Assembly (NCBI GenBank): GCA_028283825.1
Contig: JAPWJW010000001.1
Location: 1,240,001-1,304,000, forward strand
Origin: Azospirillaceae bacterium
Lineage (GTDB): Bacteria; Pseudomonadota; Alphaproteobacteria; Azospirillales; Azospirillaceae
Direction: 5' to 3'
Length of the DNA: 64,000 nucleotides
Part shown: piece after piece, positions 57,995 to 64,000 of the stretch
How positions within the stretch are numbered: the stretch's first letter is position 1
Layout of the letters: each line of letters starts with the position of its first letter
Notes under the pieces: model-generated
Databases searched by the model: none
Told to the model about the DNA's origin: nothing
The model's input: the letters and a program-made list of their open reading frames with translations, nothing else
Program-made: the position numbers and the translations under genes

Positions 57995-59104
57995 ATGACC
58001 AGTCAAGCGTATGCGCGCCAGGACGGCGAAATCCTGGGCGGTGCCGTTGCCGCCAAGCCCCGGCGCCTGGGCCGGGCCATCATCGCCCCCGCCGTGATCC
58101 TCGCCATCGGCACCGCCGCCGCCGTCTACGGCTATGACTGGTGGACCAGCGGCCGTTTCATCGAAAGCACGGACGACGCCTATGTCGGCGGCGACGTGAC
58201 GGTGATCGCACCCAAGGTCTCGGGCTTCATCGGCCAGGTGGCGGTGACCGACAACCAGGTAGTCCATGCCGGCGACCTGCTGCTGAAGCTGGACGACCGC
58301 GACTACCGCGCCGCCCTGGCCCGCGCCACCGCGGCGGTTGAGGCGCAGGAGGCCACGCTGGCCAATTTGGATGCCCAGCGCCGCTTGCAGGAGGCGGTGA
58401 TCAATCAGGCCGCCGCCGGTGTGGCCGCCGCCAAGGCGGAGACCGACCGCACCCGGTCGGACCAGGACCGCTATCGCGCCCTGTCGGCCACGGCCGCCGC
58501 CTCGGTGCAGGCGTTCGAGCGGGCCGACGCCGCCTACAAGCAGGCGGTGGCCGAGGGGGCCAAGGCCGGCGCCACGCTTCAGGCGGCCCAGCGCCAGATC
58601 GACGTCATCGACACCCAGAAGCGCCAGACGCAGGCGGCCTTGGCCGGCGCCATCGCCGACCGCGACACGGCGCAGTTGAACCTCAGCTATACGGAGCTGC
58701 GGGCCCCCATCGACGGCACCGTCGGCAACCGCAGCGCCCGGCCCGGCGCCTATGCCACCGTGGGCGCGCAACTGATCGCCATCGTGCCGGCGCAGGGGCT
58801 GTGGGTGGACGCCAACTTCAAGGAAAACCAGATCGCGGGCCTGAAGGCCGGCCAGCCGGTGACTGTGGAGGCCGACGTGCTGCCCGGCCGCACCTTCCAT
58901 GGCCGGGTGGTCAGCATGGCGCCCGCCACCGGCGCGCAGTTCAGCGTGCTGCCGCCGGAGAACGCCACCGGCAACTTCACCAAGATCGTGCAGCGCGTGC
59001 CGGTGCGGGTGATGCTGGACGGCGACGGCGCCACCCTGGGCAGCCTGCGTCCGGGCCTGTCGGTGGTCGCCTCCATTGACACCAAGGGCAAGGTGGCGCC
59101 ATGA
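57995..59104 (+). CDS. EmrA/HlyD-family membrane fusion protein
   Basis: 369 residues. One N-terminal membrane helix (IIAPAVILAIGTAAAVYGY), the EmrA motif STDDAYVGGDVTVIAPKVSG, a coiled-coil hairpin (about 95-210) and the barrel domain LSYTELRAPIDGTVGNRSAR, LWVDANFKENQIAGLKAGQP. ATG 57995 is preceded by GAAGGA. Its stop overlaps the next gene (ATGA). With the DHA2 carrier it forms an EmrAB-type multidrug exporter, which needs an outer-membrane partner not found here. Confidence 0.92.
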   Translation: MTSQAYARQDGEILGGAVAAKPRRLGRAIIAPAVILAIGTAAAVYGYDWWTSGRFIESTDDAYVGGDVTVIAPKVSGFIGQVAVTDNQVVHAGDLLLKLDDRDYRAALARATAAVEAQEATLANLDAQRRLQEAVINQAAAGVAAAKAETDRTRSDQDRYRALSATAAASVQAFERADAAYKQAVAEGAKAGATLQAAQRQIDVIDTQKRQTQAALAGAIADRDTAQLNLSYTELRAPIDGTVGNRSARPGAYATVGAQLIAIVPAQGLWVDANFKENQIAGLKAGQPVTVEADVLPGRTFHGRVVSMAPATGAQFSVLPPENATGNFTKIVQRVPVRVMLDGDGATLGSLRPGLSVVASIDTKGKVAP

Positions 59105-60699
59105 CCGCCGCCGCCCTATCGGCCGGTGCCGCCCCGACCAAGCCCCGGGAGTTGTCGCCCCGGGGCAAGATATTCGCCTTCGCCGTCATGTGCGTGGGCA
59201 TGTTCATCGCCCTGCTGGACATCCAGATCGTCTCCGCCTCGCTGCGCGATATCGGCGGCGGGCTGTCGGCCGGCACGGATGAGACGGCCTGGGTCCAGAC
59301 CAGCTATCTGATCGCGGAGATCATCGTCATCCCGCTGTCCGGCTGGCTGGCGCGGGTCATGTCCACCCGCTGGCTGTTCGCCGTGTCGGCCGCCGGCTTC
59401 ACCCTGACCAGCCTGATGTGCGGCTGGGCCTGGGACATCCAGAGCATGATCGCCTTCCGGGCGCTTCAGGGTTTCCTGGGCGGGTCCATGATCCCCATGG
59501 TCTTCACCTCCGCCTTCGCCTTCTTCGCGGGCCCGCGTGTCGTGGTGGCCGCCGCCACGGTGGGGGCGCTGTCGTCGCTGGCGCCCACCCTGGGGCCGAC
59601 CATCGGCGGCTGGATCACCGACCATTATTCCTGGCACTGGCTGTTTTTCATCAACCTGGTGCCGGGCCTGTTCGTCACCATCGTCGTGCCCATGCTGGTG
59701 CGGATTGATGAACCTGACTGGTCGCTGGTCAAGGGCGCCGATTACGCCGGCATGCTGCTGATGGCGATCTTCCTGGGCTGCCTGGAATACACGCTGGAGG
59801 AAGGGCCGCGCTGGGATTGGTTCAGCGACGACACCATCCGCCTGACCGCCTGGATCTCCGGCCTGGCCGGTGTCGCTTTCGTCTGGCGCAGCCTGACCTT
59901 CGCGCGGCCGGTGGTGGACCTGACGGCCTTGAAAAGCCGCAACTTTGCCCTGGGCTGCCTGTTCTCCTTCATCACCGGCATCGGCATCTTCGCCACCATC
60001 TACCTGACGCCCCTGTTCCTGGGGCGGGTGCGGGGCTTCAGCGCGCTGCAGATCGGGCTCAGCATCTTTTCCACCGGCCTGTTCCAGGTCAGCGCCATCC
60101 CCTTCTATACCTTCCTGGCGCGGCGGGTGGATTTGCGCTGGCTGATGATGTTCGGCATGGCCTGCTTCGCTGCCAGCATGTGGAACTTCACCCCCATCAC
60201 CCACGACTGGGGCTGGCGCGAATTGCTGGTGCCCCAGGCGTTGCGCGGTTTCGCCCAGCAGTTCGCGGTGGCGCCCACCGTGACGCTGACCTTGGGCGGC
60301 CTGGCGCCAACCCGGCTGAAGCTGGCGTCCGGCCTGTTCAATCTGATGCGCAACCTGGGTGGGGCCATCGGTATCGCCGTCTGCGGCACCATCCTGAACG
60401 ACCGCACCAATCAGCATTTCCTGCACCTGGCCGAACGCCTGACGCCCGCCAACGACGCCATGCGTGAGTTGATCCGCAAGGTCGGCGCGTCGGACGTGGC
60501 GACCTTGGGCGGCGACGTGCTGCACGGCAATGCCGCGGCGCTGAAACAGCTGTGGAGCCTGGCTTATCGTGAGGCGCAGACCATGGCCTATGCCGATGCC
60601 TTCCTGGCCATCTTCGCCTGTTTCGTCTTCGCCACCCTGATGGTGCCGGCCATGAAGAAGGTGGCCCCGCCCAAAGGGCCGTCGGCCGACGCGCACTGA
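59101..60699 (+). CDS. EmrB-type DHA2 MFS multidrug transporter
   Basis: 532 residues, 14 membrane helices. Motifs: MCVGMFIALLDIQIVSASL, ETAWVQTSYLIAEIIVIPLS, GWLARVMSTRWLF, LQGFLGGSMIPMVFTSAF and GPTIGGWITDHYSWHWLFFI. Coupled to the EmrA-like gene and downstream of HxlR, giving a regulated efflux operon of three genes. Confidence 0.94.
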   Translation: MTAAALSAGAAPTKPRELSPRGKIFAFAVMCVGMFIALLDIQIVSASLRDIGGGLSAGTDETAWVQTSYLIAEIIVIPLSGWLARVMSTRWLFAVSAAGFTLTSLMCGWAWDIQSMIAFRALQGFLGGSMIPMVFTSAFAFFAGPRVVVAAATVGALSSLAPTLGPTIGGWITDHYSWHWLFFINLVPGLFVTIVVPMLVRIDEPDWSLVKGADYAGMLLMAIFLGCLEYTLEEGPRWDWFSDDTIRLTAWISGLAGVAFVWRSLTFARPVVDLTALKSRNFALGCLFSFITGIGIFATIYLTPLFLGRVRGFSALQIGLSIFSTGLFQVSAIPFYTFLARRVDLRWLMMFGMACFAASMWNFTPITHDWGWRELLVPQALRGFAQQFAVAPTVTLTLGGLAPTRLKLASGLFNLMRNLGGAIGIAVCGTILNDRTNQHFLHLAERLTPANDAMRELIRKVGASDVATLGGDVLHGNAAALKQLWSLAYREAQTMAYADAFLAIFACFVFATLMVPAMKKVAPPKGPSADAH

Positions 60700-60704
60700 G
60701 GGTT

Positions 60705-61025
60705 TCAGCCGACCTTTTCCGCGATGCCAGGGGCTGGCAGGCCCAAGCGGGCGGCCAGCCCCGCCCCGTAGGCGGGGTCGGTGCGGCCGAAATGGTCCAC
60801 CTGGCGCTGCTGCATCGCCGGGGGCAGGCCGTGCATGGCGGCGGCGACGTTGTCCATCAGGATGGCCTGCTGCGCCGGGCTCAACAGTTGGAACAGGGCG
60901 TTCATGGCGGCCATGGTGCGCGCCTCCTCATTAACGGGCTTTGGCAGGCCGAGGCTTGCCGGGCGGCCCGGCACGGACTCGATACGGCCGCAGGTCAGGC
61001 AGAACAGGGCGGGAAAGCGGGCCAT
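60705..61025 (-). CDS. Small protein consisting mostly of a catalase C-terminal (catalase-related) domain
   Basis: 106 residues. The last 70 resemble the C-terminal end of haem catalases (NALFQLLSPAQQAILMDNVA ... MQQRQVDHFGRTDPAYGAGL ... GLPAPG), where the Asp-Pro-x-Tyr-Gly-x-G-x block is characteristic. No catalase core (His/Asn active site, Tyr haem ligand) exists upstream. GGGAG lies about 10 bases before ATG 61025, so it could be expressed; it may equally be a deletion remnant of a catalase gene. An internal ATG at 60914 would give just the domain. Confidence 0.6.
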   Translation of the reverse strand: MARFPALFCLTCGRIESVPGRPASLGLPKPVNEEARTMAAMNALFQLLSPAQQAILMDNVAAAMHGLPPAMQQRQVDHFGRTDPAYGAGLAARLGLPAPGIAEKVG

Positions 61026-61177
61026 TGGTCATGATCTCCCAAGCCGGTTCGCCGAACGCGGAACCGGCACCAGCATGATCGCCGCCGCCCGTCCTGGCTT
61101 GTACGGGCTTGCGCGCTTTTGTCCGTCTGTGTGACGGCTGTCACGCCTGTTGGGAAGATCCGCTTACAGTGACAAGG

Positions 61178-62326
61178 TCAGGGCCGGCTGCTGGCGGCGG
61201 GGACGACCCTGACCTCCTGGCCCGGGTACAGGGAATCGCCGGGGTTGGCGATCACGCGCTCATTGCCGACCAGGCCGGTCACGACCTCCACGCTGGTGCC
61301 GAAGTCGCGCCCGATGCGCACCGTCTTCAGCACCACCTTGCCGTCGTCGCCGACCACGGCGGCGGTGGGGCCGGCGGGGCGGAACAGCAGGGCGCTGACC
61401 GGCAGCTCGATGCCGGGGCCGGATGCCTTGATCGCCAGGTGCACCTGGACGAAGGCGCCGGGCAGCAGGGCGCCGTCGGCATTGTCGACGTCGCCCTCCA
61501 CCCTCAAGGTGTGGCTCACGGGGTCGATGGCGCCGGCTGTCCGCGCGACGGTGCCGGTGAAGCGGCGATCGGGATAGGCCTGGGTTTGAAGGTAGACGGC
61601 GGTGTTGCCGCCAATCGCGGGGGCGTTCTCCTCCGGCACGTCGACGAAGACGCGCAGCTTGTCCGTCTCCGCCAGGTGGAACAGGGCGTTGCCGCCATCG
61701 GCGGTGACCAGTGTGCCCACATCGACCGCCCGGGCGGTGACCAGGCCCGCGAAGGGTGCAACGATCTTCTCGAACGATTGCAACTGTCCCAGGCGGTTGG
61801 CGTTGGCCTGGGCGGAGGCCAGCATGGCCTGCTTGGCCTTCTGATCGCTGTTTTTCTGGTCGGCCGCCTGTTGCGAGACGGACTCGGAACGGACCAGTTT
61901 TTCCCACCGCGCCGCGGTCAGGTCGGCCAGGCCCGCATTGGCCTGCGCCGTGGCGGCGTCCGCCTTGGCCTGGGCCAACTGGGCGTCCACCTCCGGGGCG
62001 GCGATGGTGGCCAGCACCGCCCCGGAGGCCACGTGGCTGCCGATGTCGGCGGACCAATGGGCGACATAGCCGCTGACACGGGCATGCAGGTCGGCCTCGG
62101 CATAGGGCATCGCCTGTCCCGGCAGGACCAGATCCTGCGTGGCGGGCGCCCGGCCGGGCTGGATGACGTTGACCGCCATCGCGGTCTGCGCCTCGGCTTT
62201 GGCCTGGGCCGACGCGTGCAGGCGGGGGATGATCCCCAGCGCCAGCAGGGCGCCCGCCACCAGGGCAGGAACGATGAGAAGAAAGGGGCGGCGGGCGGGG
62301 GGCTTGTTCATGGCGGACGGGCTCAT
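61178..62326 (-). CDS. RND efflux periplasmic adaptor
   Basis: 382 residues: N-terminal anchor/signal (FLLIVPALVAGALLALGII), lipoyl half-motifs (ADLHARVSGYVAHWSADIGS; FEKIVAPFAGLVTARAVDVG), helical hairpin (about 110-165) and barrel domains ending PGQEVRVVP. The ATG overlaps the permease stop (ATGA). It links the RND pump to an outer-membrane channel. Confidence 0.92.
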   Translation of the reverse strand: MSPSAMNKPPARRPFLLIVPALVAGALLALGIIPRLHASAQAKAEAQTAMAVNVIQPGRAPATQDLVLPGQAMPYAEADLHARVSGYVAHWSADIGSHVASGAVLATIAAPEVDAQLAQAKADAATAQANAGLADLTAARWEKLVRSESVSQQAADQKNSDQKAKQAMLASAQANANRLGQLQSFEKIVAPFAGLVTARAVDVGTLVTADGGNALFHLAETDKLRVFVDVPEENAPAIGGNTAVYLQTQAYPDRRFTGTVARTAGAIDPVSHTLRVEGDVDNADGALLPGAFVQVHLAIKASGPGIELPVSALLFRPAGPTAAVVGDDGKVVLKTVRIGRDFGTSVEVVTGLVGNERVIANPGDSLYPGQEVRVVPAASSRP

Positions 62327-64000
62327 GATTGGGGGTTTTCCTGGAAGGGGGGCAGGGCATGGGTAGGGCCAGGGCGGGCGGCGCGGCGGGCCAGCCAGCC
62401 GTGCAGGGCGGCGAAGGCGACGGGCACGAAGACCAGGGTGGCGACGGTGGCCGCCGCCAGGCCGCCGATGACGGCGCGTCCCAGCGGGGCGTTCTGCTCA
62501 CCCCCATCCCCCAGCCCCAGGGCCATGGGCACCATGCCGATCAGCATGGCCAGCGCCGTCATCACCACGGGGCGGAAGCGGCCGACGCCGGCGGTCAGTG
62601 CCGCGTCCAGCGGTGCCGCCCCGTCCGCCTGGGCGTGCCGGGCGGCGTTGACCACCAGGATGCTGTTGGCGGTGGCGATGCCGATGCACAGGATGGTGCC
62701 GGTCAAGGCCGGGACGCTCAGGGTCGTCTGCGTGCTGAACAGCATCCAGGCGATGCCGGCGAACAGGGCCGGCAGGCCGCTGATGATGACCAGCGGGTCC
62801 AGCCACGACTGGAAGGTCACCACCATCAGCAGGTAGACCAGCACCATGGCCAGGACCAGGCCCGACGCCAGGCCGGTGAAGGACTGGCTCATCGCCTGCA
62901 CCTGGCCGCGCACCACCAGCGTGGACCCCGGGGCAAGGTGGGGCCGGGCGGCGGCGACCAGCTTTTCCACGTCGGCCGCCGTGGCGCCCAGGTCGCGGCC
63001 CTGGACCGAGGCGAAGATGTCGATCACCGGCTGGACGTTGTAGTGGGAGACCACGGCCTGCTGCTGTGACCGCGACAGCGACCCCAGCGTGCCTAGGCGG
63101 TTGGCCGCCGGCGGCGCGCCCGGCGCCGTGGCCGTGGTGGCGGGCGTGGTGACGGGGATGTTGGCCAGCGCCTGAAGGCTGTCCACATCGTACTGCGGCA
63201 CCTCGGCCATCAGCGGATAGCTGACGCCGTTGCGCGGGTTCAGCCAGAAATTGGGCGTGGTCTGCGAACTGCCGGACAGCGCGATCAGCAGGTTCTGGGC
63301 CACGTCGCGCTGTTGCAGGCCCGATTGCAGCGCTTTGGTCCGGTCCACGGTCACGTCGATGGATGGCAGGTCGTCGGGCTGCTGGATGCGGGCATCGACC
63401 AAGCCATGCACACCGCGCAACTGGTCCAGCAGGGTGCGCGCCACCGCGCGGTTGGCATCCAGATCCTTGCCCACGATCTGGATGTCGATGGGGGCGGGCA
63501 GGCCGAAGCTCAGGATCTGGCTGGTGATGTCGGCCGGCAGGAAGGCGAAGGTGATGGACGGGAACGCCTGGGTCAGCGCCTGGCGCAACTGCGTGACATA
63601 GCCGGCGGTGGGGTGATGATTGGCACCCAGCGTCACCAGGATGTCGGCGTCGGCGCTGCCGATGGGGGCGGCGCTGTTGTAGGTCAGGTTGATGCCGCTG
63701 ACGGGCAGGCCGATGTTGTCCAGCACGCTGGCCAGTTCGGCCGCCGGAATGGTCTGGCGGATGCGGGTCTCCACCTCATCGGCGATGCGGGCGGTCTCCT
63801 CAATCCGGGTGCCGGTGGCGGCCCGCATGTGCAGGCGGATTTCGCCGGAGTCCACCGCCGGGAAAAAGTCGCGCCCGACGAAGGCCAGCAGCACGGTGGA
63901 CGCCAGGCACAACACCAGGAAGGCGGCGATGGTCCGGCGGGGTGCGGCCAGCGCGCCTTCCAGCAGGTGGCGGTAACGGTCGCGCAGCCGTTCGAACCCG
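62323..64000 (-). CDS. RND efflux permease (partial, 5' end off window)
   Basis: At least 559 residues of the C-terminal half are visible; the coding frame stays open through the right edge. Features: RDFFPAVDSGEIRLHMRAATG, porter-domain repeats, and the helices MVLVYLLMVVTFQSWLDPLV, GTILCIGIATANSILVVNAA and FRPVVMTALAMLIGMVPMAL typical of HAE/CzcA-type RND pumps. Substrate cannot be assigned; the PAVDSGEI form is common in the CusA/HAE2-like branch. In an operon with the adaptor downstream. Confidence 0.92.
   Translation of the reverse strand, partial: GFERLRDRYRHLLEGALAAPRRTIAAFLVLCLASTVLLAFVGRDFFPAVDSGEIRLHMRAATGTRIEETARIADEVETRIRQTIPAAELASVLDNIGLPVSGINLTYNSAAPIGSADADILVTLGANHHPTAGYVTQLRQALTQAFPSITFAFLPADITSQILSFGLPAPIDIQIVGKDLDANRAVARTLLDQLRGVHGLVDARIQQPDDLPSIDVTVDRTKALQSGLQQRDVAQNLLIALSGSSQTTPNFWLNPRNGVSYPLMAEVPQYDVDSLQALANIPVTTPATTATAPGAPPAANRLGTLGSLSRSQQQAVVSHYNVQPVIDIFASVQGRDLGATAADVEKLVAAARPHLAPGSTLVVRGQVQAMSQSFTGLASGLVLAMVLVYLLMVVTFQSWLDPLVIISGLPALFAGIAWMLFSTQTTLSVPALTGTILCIGIATANSILVVNAARHAQADGAAPLDAALTAGVGRFRPVVMTALAMLIGMVPMALGLGDGGEQNAPLGRAVIGGLAAATVATLVFVPVAFAALHGWLARRAARPGPTHALPPFQENPQS

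Noticed and set aside
1-64000. CRISPR arrays, rRNA or tRNA genes, insertion sequences, prophage or integrase genes
   Set aside because: None were recognised: no regularly spaced repeats, no transposase or integrase frames, and no tRNA-like folds noticed by eye.

Overview
The window is a GC-rich, gene-dense chromosomal segment from an alphaproteobacterium. A RegB/RegA redox pair beside a cyoABCD quinol oxidase, a ChvI-like response regulator, heavy use of ATGA-type gene overlaps and many transport and sensory genes fit an Azospirillaceae/Rhodospirillales member (Azospirillum/Nitrospirillum-like). That placement is inferred from gene content and composition; no rRNA or tRNA is present to confirm it.

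Layout. (1) 1-7.1 kb, minus strand: surface polysaccharide genes (Wzc/GumC-type chain-length protein cut by the window edge, Wza-type export protein, outer-membrane barrel, ManC) preceded by a sulfatase with its own terminator. (2) 7.2-10.1 kb, minus: lipoprotein, ChvI-like regulator and sensor kinase in overlapping reading frames. (3) 10.8-15.8 kb: exported beta-helix protein, frameshifted Tat-exported chloroperoxidase-like hydrolase, Dps, pirin and a divergent LysR. (4) 15.9-18.8 kb: a large winged-helix/STAND-ATPase regulator; a paralogue lies at 49.3-52.4 kb. (5) 18.9-25.0 kb, minus: regA, regB and cyoDCBA, separated by two strong hairpins. (6) 25.9-30.6 kb, plus: a beta-oxidation-type operon (SDR, acyl-CoA dehydrogenase, FadJ/FadB-like protein), meeting a sulfotransferase tail to tail. 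(7) 32.5-44.1 kb: urea/short-chain amide uptake, with urtABCDE on plus and, on minus, a LuxR-type response regulator, an NCS1-permease/histidine-kinase fusion and an OprP/FmdC-type porin. Between them lies a lower-GC pair, an M15 peptidase and a small secreted protein. (8) 44.4-64 kb: a toxin-antitoxin pair, MFS carriers, AraC/GlxA/HxlR regulators, SDR and Gfo/Idh oxidoreductases, lumazine synthase, MaoC, EmrAB-like efflux and an RND efflux pair cut by the right edge.

The most unusual signals are: a three-hairpin element present twice (18787-18910 and 33685-33806) whose stems differ by compensatory changes while the GACC and GGAT loops stay fixed, with the second copy ending in the urtB ribosome binding site; the permease-kinase fusion with an eight-cysteine cluster beside the urea transporter; and the convergent peptidase/secreted-protein pair with two abutting 12-bp palindromes in front of the second gene.
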